Shown here: piece after piece, positions 24,911-34,319 of the stretch
How the letters are laid out: every line of letters starts with the position of its first letter
Numbering within the stretch: the stretch's first letter is position 1
Assembly: GCF_003391115.1 (NCBI RefSeq)
Contig: NZ_QTJP01000001.1
Location: 434,001 to 498,000 of the forward strand
DNA from: Sphingomonas crusticola
GTDB taxonomy: Bacteria; Pseudomonadota; Alphaproteobacteria; Sphingomonadales; Sphingomonadaceae
Length of the DNA: 64,000 nucleotides
Direction: 5' to 3'
The notes under the pieces: model-generated
The model's database searches: none
Seen by the model: the letters and a program-made list of their open reading frames with translations, nothing else
Told to the model about the DNA's origin: nothing
Translations under genes and position numbers: made by a program

Positions 24911-25342
24911 CTACGCCGGCTTGAGCCCCTGCGCGTGGGCGAGCGCGGCCAGCGCCTCGCGCTCGAGTGCGCGCAGCTCCTCGATCGTCTCGTCGAGCGC
25001 GGCCTTGCGTTGCTCCAGCTCGTCCAGCCGTTCGCGCACCCGCAGCGTGAAGCGGCGGCGCTGCTCCACATGCTCCGGATCGGCATCGTAAAGGTCGAGG
25101 AATTCCTTGATCTCGCGCACCGAGAAACCCAGCCGGCGGCCGCGTAAAACCAGCTTGATGCGCGCCACTTCGCGACGGCCGTAGATGCGGGTGGTGCCGA
25201 CCCGTTGTGGCCCGATCAGGCCCTTATCCTCATAAAAGCGCAACGCCCGCATCGTGATGCCGACTTCCTTGGCGACCTCCTGAATGCCCTTCAGGCCGGA
25301 ATCGTGATGGTCGTCGAGCTTACGGCGCGATGATGCCGTCAT
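24911..25342 (-). CDS. MerR family regulator at the end of the fadL-fadD operon
   Basis: A 143-residue MerR protein. The winged-helix domain (GIQEVAKEVGITMRALRFYEDKGLIGPQRVGTTRIY-like, about 18-52) is followed by a coiled coil (about 90-130). It has no Cys-rich C-terminus, so it is not a metal sensor of the MerR/CueR type; MerR proteins of this form regulate fatty-acid and branched-chain degradation genes in other proteobacteria. The ATG overlaps the fadD stop (ATGA), so it is made with the genes it probably controls. Confidence 0.88.
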   Translation of the reverse strand: MTASSRRKLDDHHDSGLKGIQEVAKEVGITMRALRFYEDKGLIGPQRVGTTRIYGRREVARIKLVLRGRRLGFSVREIKEFLDLYDADPEHVEQRRRFTLRVRERLDELEQRKAALDETIEELRALEREALAALAHAQGLKPA

Positions 25343-27024
25343 GCCCGGCCGGCCGCTTCTTCGTCCGCAAGCGCCTTCTTGGACAATTTACCGATCAGCG
25401 TCTTGGGCAGGCTCTCGCGGATTTCGATCTTCGACGGCATCTCGATCTTGCTGATGCGCTCCTTGAGGAAGGCGCTCAAAGCCGCTTCATCTGCCGCCAT
25501 ACCCGGCTTGAGCGACACGAAGGCCTTGGGCGACTGCCCGCGATAGCTGTCCGGCACTCCGATCACGACCGCCTCCGCCACGGCAGGATGCTCGTAGAGA
25601 GCATCCTCAATCACGCGTGGATATACATTATAGCCCCCGCACAGGATCAAATCCTTAATGCGGTCGACCAGGAAGAGATAGCCATCCTCGTCGAGATAGC
25701 CGACGTCGCCGGTTCGCAACGCGCCATCGACGAAGGCCGCGGCACTTTCGTCCGGCTTGTTCCAATAGCCTTGCATGACTTGCGGACCCCGCGCGCACAC
25801 TTCGCCACGCTCGCCCATCGGCATCAGCCGCTGCGGATTTTCCAGGTCGCGTATTTCGAGGATCGTCTCGGGAAAAGCGGGGCCGCAACTGTTATTCTTG
25901 ACCAGCCCTTCCAGCGGATTGCAGGCAATGATCGGCGAGGCCTCGGACAGGCCATAGCCCTCCACGATGCGGCAACCCGTGCGCCGCTCGAACAATTCGC
26001 GCACCTCCAGCGGCAACGGCGCACCGCCGGAGATACAGACGCGGATCGTCGACAGGTCCGGCAATTGCCTCTCGTCCAGCCGGTTCACCGCCGAATAGAG
26101 GGTCGGCACGCCGAAGAATTGCGTCGGCCGGGTGCGGCGGATCGTCTTGACGAACTGCTTCATCTCGAAGCGCGGCAGCAGTACCATCTCGGCTGCGGTA
26201 TCGATCGAATAATTGAGCACCGTCGTCAGCGCGAAGACGTGGAACAGCGGCAGCACGCCCAGAGTGCGCTCCTGTTTTTCCGGCAAATGGCCGACATGCG
26301 CGATCATCTGCGCGCTGTTGGCGGCGAGATTGGCATGGCTCAGTCGCGCCCCCTTGGGCACGCCCGTGGTACCGCCCGTATATTGCAGCACCGCCAGGTC
26401 ATCGGGTGAACTGACTATTGGATCCGGATCGACATTGTCGGCGGTGAGCTCCGCGAACCAGAGATGGCGCGCATCATCGGGGACACGTGCATGATCTTTG
26501 CGCTTCAGCAAACGGAAGCCGAGCCGCAGCGGCCACGGCATCACGTCGCCCATCGGGCAGACGACGATATGCTCAAGCCCGGTTTCGGCCGCGAGGCCGG
26601 CGACCTTGTCGTGGATCATGCGCAGATCGGGCACGATCATCACGGTGGTACCGGAATCGACGATCTGATGGCGCAACTCGCGCTCGACATAGAGCGGATT
26701 GAAATTCACCACGACGCCGCCTGCGCGCAGGATCGCGAAATAGCAGATCACGAAATAAGGCGTGTTGGGAAGGCACAAGCCGACGCGCGTGCCCGAGCGA
26801 ACGCCGATATCTTGTAGGCCACGCGTCGCACGCCGGACGAGTTCGCCCAGTTCGGCATAGGTCCAACCGCGTCCGAGAAAGTCGATCGCCGGCCAGTCGC
26901 CATGTTCGGCGACCGCCCGGTCTAGCAGATCAGTCAGCAGCCGCGGCGCAATCGGCGGCACAGCCCCCGGCGGCGGTATGGCCGCCGGAGAATCGTGTCG
27001 ATCGAAATGCGCCGCGTTCTGCAT
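25339..27024 (-). CDS. fadD: Long-chain fatty acid-CoA ligase
   Basis: Activates fatty acids to acyl-CoA via acyl-adenylate. 561 residues in the ANL superfamily: the AMP-binding P-loop YTGGTTGVPKGARLSHANL lies near residue 215, the GYGLSEASP motif near 355, the DGALRTGDVGYLDEDGYLFLVDRIKDLI hinge near 440-465 and the catalytic lysine in a late PKTLIGKLSKKAL stretch. The start shares one base with the fadL stop. Middle gene of DUF2147-fadL-fadD-merR. Confidence 0.93.
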   Translation of the reverse strand: MQNAAHFDRHDSPAAIPPPGAVPPIAPRLLTDLLDRAVAEHGDWPAIDFLGRGWTYAELGELVRRATRGLQDIGVRSGTRVGLCLPNTPYFVICYFAILRAGGVVVNFNPLYVERELRHQIVDSGTTVMIVPDLRMIHDKVAGLAAETGLEHIVVCPMGDVMPWPLRLGFRLLKRKDHARVPDDARHLWFAELTADNVDPDPIVSSPDDLAVLQYTGGTTGVPKGARLSHANLAANSAQMIAHVGHLPEKQERTLGVLPLFHVFALTTVLNYSIDTAAEMVLLPRFEMKQFVKTIRRTRPTQFFGVPTLYSAVNRLDERQLPDLSTIRVCISGGAPLPLEVRELFERRTGCRIVEGYGLSEASPIIACNPLEGLVKNNSCGPAFPETILEIRDLENPQRLMPMGERGEVCARGPQVMQGYWNKPDESAAAFVDGALRTGDVGYLDEDGYLFLVDRIKDLILCGGYNVYPRVIEDALYEHPAVAEAVVIGVPDSYRGQSPKAFVSLKPGMAADEAALSAFLKERISKIEMPSKIEIRESLPKTLIGKLSKKALADEEAAGRA

Positions 27025-28325
27025 CAGAAGCTGAACCGCCCGCCGATCGCGAGGACCAGCGCGTGGGCATTGTCGAGACGCCCGTTGACCAGGATCGGCG
27101 TCTGCACGGCGGTGCCGGCATAAGCCGCGGTCGTGCGGTTGATCGCGACATCCTTGAACTTGATGTAGGATACCGCTCCGTCGATCGTGAACGACTTGCT
27201 CAGCGCGAAGCTGGTGCCGGTGGAGAAGTTCCAGCGGTTGCTGTCGGGCACGCGCGCGTCACGTTCCAGATTCTCGGTCGGCGTTTCGTCATATTGAACG
27301 CCGGCGCGCAGCGTCCAGGCCGGGGTCACGGCATAATCGACACCGCCGGCATAGCTCCACGTGTTGCGATAGCCTTCGGGGATCGCCGTGTTGAGCGGCG
27401 CCCCCAGCGTGATGGCGTCGAACTTGCCCCAGCCGAAGCGGACGATCTGGCCGTTCAGGGTCAGCTTGTCCGTCGCCTTGAAACGCAGGCCGGCGGTAAG
27501 CTGCCACGGGGTGCGGAAATCGGCCATGGCGTCGATCGAGCGGTTCTGCGCGGCGAGCGGGCCGAGCAGGCCTTCGATCGTCACCGAACCATCGAGCTTA
27601 TGCTTGATGCTCGATTTATAGCTGACGCCAAGCGAGACCGGGCCGCCGCGATATTGCGCGCCGAGTGTGTAGCCGACATCCCAGCCGCTGCCTTCCAGCG
27701 TCTGGTGGCCATCGGCCAGCAGCGGCGAGAGGTTGGGCAGGTAATTGCTCAGCGTCGCCTTCGAATGCTCGACATTGACGGCACCGCCGATGACGAAGTT
27801 CGGGGTTAGCGCGAACGCGACCGACGGCTGCAGATCGATCGTGCGCAGCTTGGTCTTGTCGGCGGTGTACCGCGCCCAGCTGGTGGCGTCATAATTGGTC
27901 GTGAAGCTGAACGGCGACGTCACGGCGAGGCCTACCGAGAGCTGCGGGGTAAGCGCATAGGCGACCGCGCCCGAAGGGAGCGTGCCGTTGTCGATCGGAT
28001 TGTTCGAACGCTGGTCACCGCCGACCGGAGCAGGCTGCTGACCGGGGCGGCGGATGAGCGTGCCCACATTGTCGACATTGCCGCGCGGCATGATCTGGCT
28101 GACGCCAAGCACCGCCTCGCCGCCGGTCATTCCGCCGATCGCAGCCGGATTCCACCAGAGCGATGCGGCACCCTGGTCCGCCGTCTCGCCCGAGAAGGCG
28201 CGGCCCGCACCGCGGATCGACTGTTCCTGCAGGTAGAAAGCGGCCGCATTCGCGGACGAACCGATGGCTGCCGCCATGACGGACGCGGTGGCGGCCAGAA
28301 GGGCGCGCTGGGTAACCTTATTCAT
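27024..28325 (-). CDS. fadL: Outer-membrane fatty acid transporter (FadL/OmpP1 family)
   Basis: Beta-barrel for uptake of long-chain fatty acids and other hydrophobic compounds. 433 residues with a signal peptide (about 1-28) and the FadL plug start AAFYLQEQSIRGAGRAFSG in the mature protein, then WWNPAA near residue 62 (NPAA is the classic FadL motif). The last residues end in Phe, as outer-membrane proteins usually do. The upstream extension of this frame is dropped; the ATG at 28323-28325 opens the signal peptide. Co-transcribed with fadD. Confidence 0.93.
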   Translation of the reverse strand: MNKVTQRALLAATASVMAAAIGSSANAAAFYLQEQSIRGAGRAFSGETADQGAASLWWNPAAIGGMTGGEAVLGVSQIMPRGNVDNVGTLIRRPGQQPAPVGGDQRSNNPIDNGTLPSGAVAYALTPQLSVGLAVTSPFSFTTNYDATSWARYTADKTKLRTIDLQPSVAFALTPNFVIGGAVNVEHSKATLSNYLPNLSPLLADGHQTLEGSGWDVGYTLGAQYRGGPVSLGVSYKSSIKHKLDGSVTIEGLLGPLAAQNRSIDAMADFRTPWQLTAGLRFKATDKLTLNGQIVRFGWGKFDAITLGAPLNTAIPEGYRNTWSYAGGVDYAVTPAWTLRAGVQYDETPTENLERDARVPDSNRWNFSTGTSFALSKSFTIDGAVSYIKFKDVAINRTTAAYAGTAVQTPILVNGRLDNAHALVLAIGGRFSF

Positions 28326-28366
28326 CCTAAACTCCCATAGTGTGTTCGTGATCATTGGGGCACGCA

Positions 28367-28774
28367 TCAACGGATGCGCGTCCAGGTCTGGGTCTTGCAC
28401 AACGGCCACATGATGCAGCCGCGAACCTTCAGATGGTCGGCATCGACCGGGGTGACCGTCGCCTTGTAGGTGCCGCCGTCGTCGCCATTGTAGATGGTGC
28501 CGCCGGTCCACTGGCCGTCGCCGCGGGTAAAGCCGCTCAAAATCTGAAGGCCCATCAATTTGCGGCCGCGCAGCGCCGCATTCTTGTTGTTGGCGTCGAG
28601 CAAATTTGGATTGGTGCGCAAACCGTCCGAGCCGACGAGCGTGCCGCAGATCGAAGCGCCGCAGCGTTCGACCTGGACGATGCCGTTGCGGGTTTCCGTA
28701 CGCCACCGCCCCAGCGCGGCATCGGGACTGACGGCAGCGGATGCGAGCGCCGCGAGCATGGTGAAGCCGATCAT
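28367..28774 (-). CDS. DUF2147 secreted protein
   Basis: 135 residues, with a signal peptide (about 1-14), then a beta-rich domain typical of DUF2147: GRWRTETRNGIVQVERCG, a CGTLVG segment, ...LMGLQILSGF..., GGTIYNGDDGGTYKATV and a C-terminal LKVRGC stretch. Four cysteines are present. The function is not known. It lies 41 bases upstream of fadL on the same strand and starts the operon, so its role may be linked to lipids or membranes; that is inference. Confidence 0.85.
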   Translation of the reverse strand: MIGFTMLAALASAAVSPDAALGRWRTETRNGIVQVERCGASICGTLVGSDGLRTNPNLLDANNKNAALRGRKLMGLQILSGFTRGDGQWTGGTIYNGDDGGTYKATVTPVDADHLKVRGCIMWPLCKTQTWTRIR

Positions 28775-28956
28775 ACCTATTCCTTCATCTCTCTCAGGCC
28801 CCCGCTCTTTGGCAGGTGGCGCAATGCCGGCTGAACGTCCGGCGCGAATCCCTTGTGACTCAAAAATTGCTTGACGTATAGGGAAAGTATCGCACCTTTA
28901 GAGGCGACATGGCACGCAACGGTAAAAGACCGTCAAGTCCATCCGGAGAGTGATAA
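28775..28956. promoter_or_regulatory. Bidirectional promoter region of the two fatty-acid operons
   Basis: This 182-base gap separates the divergent DUF2147-fadL-fadD-merR and fadA-fadB-fadE operons. A TTGACG element lies at 28871-28876 on the plus strand. The likely -10 positions are poor at 17 bases, so the spacing may be longer than usual, as at MerR-dependent promoters. The segment around 28855-28900 has lower GC than its surroundings. I found no clear dyad. GGAGAG at 28945-28950 is the fadA ribosome binding site. Confidence 0.45.
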
Positions 28957-30093
28957 ATGCGCAACGTCGTGATTGCGGGTTATGCCCGCTCCCCCTTCCA
29001 TCTCGCCAACAAGGGAGAGCTCGCGCGCGTCCGCCCGGACGATCTCGCCGCACAGGTTATCCGCGGGCTGATCGAGCGGACCAAGGTCGATGCTGCCGAT
29101 ATCGAGGACATCATCCTCGGCTGTGCCTTCCCGGAAGCCGAGCAGGGCCTCAACGTCGCGCGCCTGATCGGGCTGCTCGCCGATCTGCCGCTGTCGGTCG
29201 GCGGTATGACGGTCAACCGCTTCTGCGGGTCGTCGATGAGCGCGATCCACATCGCCATGGGCCAGATCCAGATCGGCGCGGGGGAAGTGTTCGTCTGCGC
29301 GGGCGTCGAGTCGATGAGCCGTGTGCCGATGATGGGTTATAACCCCCTCCCCAACCCAACCCTGGCCGCCAAGAGCGCCGCTTATATGGGCATGGGCGAC
29401 ACCGCCGAGAATGTCGCGACCCGCTATCAGCTCACGCGCGGCGAGCAGGAAGCCTTCGCCGTCGACAGCCAGAAGAAGGCGGCGGAAGCGCGCACGGGCG
29501 GGAAGCTTGCCGATGAGATCGTACCGATCCAAACCAAGACGGGTGTTGTCAGCGAAGACGGCACGCTCCGCCCTGAGACTACTGCCGAAGGCCTTGCCGG
29601 GCTCAAGCCTGCCTTCGACGCCAACGGTTCGGTCACCGCCGGCACCTCCTCCCCGCTCACCGACGGCGCGAGCGCGGTGCTGGTGACGAGCGAGGATTAT
29701 GCCCGCGCCCACGGCCTGGAAATCCTCGCGCGGATCAAGGCGGTCGGCATCGCCGGCTGCGCGCCCGAGATCATGGGCATCGGCCCGGTCGGGGCATCGA
29801 CCAAGGCATTGGAGCGAGCCGGCATCGCTGTCGGCGATCTTAGCGTCGTCGAGCTGAACGAAGCCTTTGCCAGTCAGGCGCTGGCCTGCATCCGCGACCT
29901 TGGTCTCAAACCCGAAACCGTGAATATCGACGGCGGCGCCATCGCCATCGGCCACCCACTCGGCGCGACCGGCGCGCGCATCGTCGGCAAGGCGGCGTCC
30001 CTGCTCAAGCGGCAGGGCGGCCATTATGCCCTCGCCACTCAATGCATCGGCGGCGGCCAGGGCATTGCCACCGTGCTGGAGGCAGCCGAGTGA
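28957..30093 (+). CDS. fadA: Acetyl-CoA acyltransferase (thiolase)
   Basis: Last step of beta-oxidation: thiolytic cleavage of 3-ketoacyl-CoA. 378 residues. The catalytic elements are present: the nucleophilic cysteine in NRFCGSSMSAIH near residue 90, the GGAIAIGHPLGATGAR histidine motif near 330-345 and the second cysteine in ATQCIGGGQG near 363. Strong ribosome binding site GGAGAG before the ATG. First gene of fadA-fadB-fadE-oxidoreductase-tesB; the next gene starts with GTG overlapping its stop. Confidence 0.95.
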   Translation: MRNVVIAGYARSPFHLANKGELARVRPDDLAAQVIRGLIERTKVDAADIEDIILGCAFPEAEQGLNVARLIGLLADLPLSVGGMTVNRFCGSSMSAIHIAMGQIQIGAGEVFVCAGVESMSRVPMMGYNPLPNPTLAAKSAAYMGMGDTAENVATRYQLTRGEQEAFAVDSQKKAAEARTGGKLADEIVPIQTKTGVVSEDGTLRPETTAEGLAGLKPAFDANGSVTAGTSSPLTDGASAVLVTSEDYARAHGLEILARIKAVGIAGCAPEIMGIGPVGASTKALERAGIAVGDLSVVELNEAFASQALACIRDLGLKPETVNIDGGAIAIGHPLGATGARIVGKAASLLKRQGGHYALATQCIGGGQGIATVLEAAE

Positions 30094-32411
30094 GCGATAC
30101 GATCCCAAAGGTTTGCGTGATCGGCGCCGGCGTAATGGGCGCCGGTATCGCCGCCCAGGTCGCCAATGCCGGCGTGCCCGTGCTGCTGCTCGATATCGTG
30201 CGCGACCCGGCCGACCGCAACGCAGTGGCGAACGGCGCGGTTGCCAAAATGCTCAAGACCGATCCGGCGCCGTTCATGTCGACGCGTGCGGCCAAGCTGA
30301 TCGAGACCGGCAATATCGAGGACGACCTCGCCAAGGTCGCCGCGTGCGACTGGATCATCGAAGCGGTGATCGAGCGGCTCGACATCAAGCATGATCTCTA
30401 TGCCAAGCTGGAGGCGGTGCGCCGTGCCGGCACCGCAATCTCCTCCAACACGTCGACCATTCCGCTCGACACGCTGATCGAGGGCCGTTCGGACGCGTTC
30501 AAGCGCGACTTCCTAATCACCCATTTCTTCAACCCGCCACGTTACATGCGATTGCTGGAGATCGTCACCGGTCCGGCAACCGATCCCACGCTTGCGGCCC
30601 GGGTCGAGGCATTTGCCGACCGGGCGATGGGCAAGACCATCGTCCACGCCAAGGATACGCCCGGCTTCATCGCCAATCGCATCGGCACCTACTGGATCCA
30701 GCTCGGCCTCAACGCGGCGTTCGACCTGGGGCTTACGGTCGAGGAAGCGGACGCGGTCGCGGGCCGCCCGATGGGCGTGCCCAAGACCGGTATCTTCGGG
30801 CTCGTCGATCTGGTCGGCATCGATCTGATGCCGCACCTGCAGAAGAGCCTGACCGAGACTTTGCCCAAGGACGATCCCTATCAGGCGATCGCCCGCAGCC
30901 ACCCGCTGATCGAGAAGATGATCGCCGACGGCTTTACCGGCCGCAAGGGCAAGGGCGGTTTCTATCGCGTCAATCGCGAGATGGGGAAGCGCAAGGAAAC
31001 GATCGACCTCGCCACCGGCGAATATCGCCTGCCGATAGCGGCCGGCGGGCTGCCCGCGGCTGCGGCCAAGGGCGACCTCACCGCGCTGATCGGGCTCACG
31101 GGCAAGATGGGCGATTATGCCTGGGCCGTCCTCGGCGGCACGCTCGCTTATGCCGCCGGGCTGGTGCCGCAGGCGGCGGACAGCATCGTCGCCGTCGATG
31201 ACGCGATGAAGCTTGGCTATAATTGGAAGTTCGGCCCGTTCGAGCTGATCGACAAGCTTGGCGCCGCGCAGCTGGCCCAGCGGCTCGAAGCCGAGGGCAA
31301 GCCGGTGCCCGAGCTGCTCAAGCTGGCCGGCGATCGCAACTTCTATCGCGTCGAGAACGGCAAGCGCCAATATCTTGGAATCGATGGCGAATATCGCGAC
31401 ATCGTCCGCCCCGAGGGCGTGCTGCGGCTGGAAGATATCAAACTTGCCGCCGCGCCGTTGCTCAAGAATTCGTCGACGGCTTTGTGGGATGTCGGCGACG
31501 GCATCGCCTGTCTCGAATTCACCGGCAAGATGAATGCGCTCGACGGCGAGGTCATGAAGCTGATCGGCCTGGCCATCCCGCTGGTGCAAAAGAGCTTCAA
31601 GGCCTTGGTCGTCTATAACGACGGCAGCAACTTTTCGGCCGGCGCCAATCTCGGCCTTGCCTTGTTCGCGCTCAATATCGCGGCCTGGGGCGAGGTCGAC
31701 AAGCTCGTCGCCGGTGGCCAGAAGGCCTATAAGGCGCTCAAATATGCCCCCTTCCCCGTTGTCGGCGCGCCGGCCGGCATGGCATTGGGCGGGGGTTGCG
31801 AGATATTGCTCCATTGCGACGCGATCCAGGCGCATGCCGAGCTGTATATGGGCCTTGTCGAATGCGGCGTCGGCCTGATCCCCGGCTGGGGCGGCTGCGG
31901 CGAGATGCTTCAGCGCTGGCGCGACGCGCCCGCCATGCCCAAGGGGCCGATGCCGGCGGTGGCCAAGGTGTTCGAGACGGTCAGCACGGCGACGGTTTCC
32001 AAGTCCGCCGCCCAGGCGAAGGAGCTCATGTTCCTGCGGCCCGATGACGCCATCACCATGAACCGCGACCGGCTGCTGAGCGATGCCAAGGCCAAGGCGC
32101 TCGCTTTGGTCGAGGGCTATCAGCCGCCCAAGCCGCCCGAATTCCGGCTGCCGGGCGAGAGCGGCCATGTCGGGCTCAACATGGCGGCCGAGGGCTTCCG
32201 CAAGCGCGGTCTCGCGACCGATTACGACATGGTCGTGTCCGATGCGCTGGCAGGCGTATTGACCGGCGGGACGGCCGATCTGGTGGACACGGTCACGGAA
32301 GCGGACCTGCTCAAGCTGGAACGCGAGGCGTTCGCCATGCGCGTCCGCGACGTGCGCACGATCGCCCGGATCGAGCATATGCTGGAGACGGGCAAGCCGC
32401 TGCGGAATTAG
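30090..32411 (+). CDS. fadB: 3-hydroxyacyl-CoA dehydrogenase / enoyl-CoA hydratase fusion
   Basis: Bifunctional beta-oxidation enzyme. GTG start at 30090-30092 overlaps the fadA stop (GTGA), 773 residues. Domain order: NAD-binding 3-hydroxyacyl-CoA dehydrogenase domain first (CVIGAGVMGAGIAAQVANAG at 6-25), then the two dehydrogenase C-terminal domains, and the enoyl-CoA hydratase domain last (about 475-640). The last contains the GGGCEILLHCDA oxyanion segment and GLVECGVGLIPGWGG, keeping both glutamates. This order is the reverse of E. coli FadB and matches the FadN-type proteins. Confidence 0.92.
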   Translation: MSDTIPKVCVIGAGVMGAGIAAQVANAGVPVLLLDIVRDPADRNAVANGAVAKMLKTDPAPFMSTRAAKLIETGNIEDDLAKVAACDWIIEAVIERLDIKHDLYAKLEAVRRAGTAISSNTSTIPLDTLIEGRSDAFKRDFLITHFFNPPRYMRLLEIVTGPATDPTLAARVEAFADRAMGKTIVHAKDTPGFIANRIGTYWIQLGLNAAFDLGLTVEEADAVAGRPMGVPKTGIFGLVDLVGIDLMPHLQKSLTETLPKDDPYQAIARSHPLIEKMIADGFTGRKGKGGFYRVNREMGKRKETIDLATGEYRLPIAAGGLPAAAAKGDLTALIGLTGKMGDYAWAVLGGTLAYAAGLVPQAADSIVAVDDAMKLGYNWKFGPFELIDKLGAAQLAQRLEAEGKPVPELLKLAGDRNFYRVENGKRQYLGIDGEYRDIVRPEGVLRLEDIKLAAAPLLKNSSTALWDVGDGIACLEFTGKMNALDGEVMKLIGLAIPLVQKSFKALVVYNDGSNFSAGANLGLALFALNIAAWGEVDKLVAGGQKAYKALKYAPFPVVGAPAGMALGGGCEILLHCDAIQAHAELYMGLVECGVGLIPGWGGCGEMLQRWRDAPAMPKGPMPAVAKVFETVSTATVSKSAAQAKELMFLRPDDAITMNRDRLLSDAKAKALALVEGYQPPKPPEFRLPGESGHVGLNMAAEGFRKRGLATDYDMVVSDALAGVLTGGTADLVDTVTEADLLKLEREAFAMRVRDVRTIARIEHMLETGKPLRN

Positions 32412-32417
32412 GAAACC

Positions 32418-32505
32418 CCGCTCATCTTGAGGAGCCATTGAGCTTGTCGAAATGGCGTCTCGAAGGCCCCTTCGACGAGCTCAGGGCCCTCCTCAGGGTG
32501 AGCGG
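32418..32505. repeat. Palindromic repeat between fadB and fadE
   Basis: An 88-base imperfect palindrome. The outer arms 32418-32434 and 32489-32505 (CCGCTCATCTTGAGGAG against its complement) pair closely, and inner arms around 32437-32452 and 32469-32485 (TGAGCTTGTCGAA type) pair again. The CTTCGAC-AGCTCAGG core is the recognisable part of a repeat family I know as common in sphingomonad intergenic regions. It lies within the operon and would form a strong hairpin in the mRNA just before fadE. Confidence 0.85.
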
Positions 32506-32526
32506 TAATAGGAAAAGGCCAAGACA

Positions 32527-34317
32527 ATGCAGGTCTATGAAGCGCCGCTGCGCGACATGAAATTCGTGCTCCACGAGCTCCATCAGGATGATGGATTTGG
32601 TGGATTGGAAGCTCTCAGCGAGTTCACGCCCGATCTGGTCGATGCGATCCTAGAGGAAGCCGGCCGCGTCGCGCGCGACGTGCTGCTGCCGCTCAACCGC
32701 TCCGGCGACGAGGAAGGCTGCCATCTCGAAAACGGCGTGGTGCGAACGCCCAAGGGCTTCAAGGAAGCCTATGACCAGTTCCGCGAAGGCGGCTGGTGCG
32801 CGCTCGCGTCCGATCCGAAATGGGGCGGCCAGGGCCTACCGGAGACGGTCAACAAGATGACCGAGGAGATGATCTGCGCGACCAACGTGTCGTTCAGCCT
32901 CTATCCCGGCCTGACGCATGGCGCTACCACCGCGATCGAGGGTTTCGCCGCCGAGGAACTGCAGAACCTCTACATGCCCAAATTGGTCGAGGGCAGCTGG
33001 TCGGGAACGATGTGCCTGACCGAGGCGCATTGCGGCACCGATCTCGGTATGCTGCGCACCAAGGCCGTGCCGCAGGGCGACGACAGCTACAGGGTCAGCG
33101 GTTCCAAGATCTTCATCTCAGCCGGCGACCATGATCTTACCGAAAACGTGATCCACCTCGTGCTGGCGCGCCTCCCCGACGCGCCCGCCGGCGTGAAGGG
33201 CATCAGCCTGTTCCTGGTACCGAAATATCTGCCCAAGGAGGACGGCTCGGTCGGTCCGTCCAACGGCGTTTCGGTCGCGGCGATCGAACATAAGATGGGT
33301 CTGAAGGCGTCCGCGACCTGCCAGCTCAATTTCGACGAATCGATCGGTTGGCTGGTCGGCAATCCCCACAAAGGGATGGAAGCCATGTTCAAGATGATGA
33401 ACACCGAGCGCGTCTCGGTCGGTGTCCAGGGCTTGGGCCTCGGCGAGGCGGCGTATCAGGCTGCGGTTTATTACGCCAAGGACCGCATTCAGGGCCGGTC
33501 GCTGTCCGGTGTGAAGGCACCGGACAAGGCAGCCGATCCGATCATCGTTCACCCCGACGTGCGCCGCATGCTGATGACGATGCGCGCCTATAATGAGGGC
33601 TGTCGCGCGGTCTGCGGCTGGGTCAGCCGCGCGCTGGATGCCGAGAAACATTCGAGCGATCCCGAGGTGCGCCAGCGGGCGGGCGATTTCATCGCGCTGA
33701 TGACGCCAGTGGTGAAGGCACTGTTCACCGACATGGGCTTCGAATCCGCCAATCTCGCGGTGCAAGTCTATGGCGGTCACGGCTACATCCGCGAGAGCGG
33801 GGTCGAGCAATATGTGCGCGATGCCCGCATCGCCATGATCTACGAGGGCACCAACGGTATCCAGGCGCTCGATCTCGTCGGGCGCAAACTCGGCATGCAT
33901 ATGGGCCGCTATCTGCGCTCCTTCTTCCATCCAGTCTCGACCTTCCTGGAAGACAATGCCGAGGACGAGGCGCTCGCCGGGATCATCCCCGGGCTGGCGC
34001 AGGCGTTCGGCGCGCTGCAGCTTTCGACCGGCACGATCGCGCAGAAAGGCCTGAAGGATCCCGAGGAAGCCGGTGCCGCGGCGACCGATTACCTGCGCCT
34101 GCTCGGCCTGGTCGCGATGGGCTACACCTTTGCCCGCGCAGTGAAAATCGCTCAGGCGAAGATAGCCGCCGGCGACAGCGAGGCCAATTTCTACAAGGCC
34201 AAGATTGCGACCGCGACCTTCTTCTTCGATCGCATATTGCCGCAGGCGACCGCATGCTTCCTCGCGATCAAATCGGGCAAGCAATCCATGATGGCGCTGA
34301 GCGAAGACGCTTTCTGA
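32527..34317 (+). CDS. fadE: Acyl-CoA dehydrogenase with extra C-terminal domain
   Basis: FAD-dependent first step of beta-oxidation. 596 residues, longer than the 380-residue short enzymes because of a C-terminal Acyl-CoA_dh_C-type domain (about 460-596). The FAD/substrate signature MCLTEAHCGTDLGMLRTKA lies near 160-178 and the catalytic glutamate in MIYEGTNGIQALDLVGRKL near 438. Follows the 88-base repeat. The substrate chain length cannot be read from sequence. Confidence 0.93.
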   Translation: MQVYEAPLRDMKFVLHELHQDDGFGGLEALSEFTPDLVDAILEEAGRVARDVLLPLNRSGDEEGCHLENGVVRTPKGFKEAYDQFREGGWCALASDPKWGGQGLPETVNKMTEEMICATNVSFSLYPGLTHGATTAIEGFAAEELQNLYMPKLVEGSWSGTMCLTEAHCGTDLGMLRTKAVPQGDDSYRVSGSKIFISAGDHDLTENVIHLVLARLPDAPAGVKGISLFLVPKYLPKEDGSVGPSNGVSVAAIEHKMGLKASATCQLNFDESIGWLVGNPHKGMEAMFKMMNTERVSVGVQGLGLGEAAYQAAVYYAKDRIQGRSLSGVKAPDKAADPIIVHPDVRRMLMTMRAYNEGCRAVCGWVSRALDAEKHSSDPEVRQRAGDFIALMTPVVKALFTDMGFESANLAVQVYGGHGYIRESGVEQYVRDARIAMIYEGTNGIQALDLVGRKLGMHMGRYLRSFFHPVSTFLEDNAEDEALAGIIPGLAQAFGALQLSTGTIAQKGLKDPEEAGAAATDYLRLLGLVAMGYTFARAVKIAQAKIAAGDSEANFYKAKIATATFFFDRILPQATACFLAIKSGKQSMMALSEDAF

Positions 34318-34319
34318 TC

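Noticed and set aside
30513-32438. Open frame of 641 codons on the minus strand
   Set aside because: It is antisense to fadB and has a His/Arg/Asp-rich composition typical of shadow frames.
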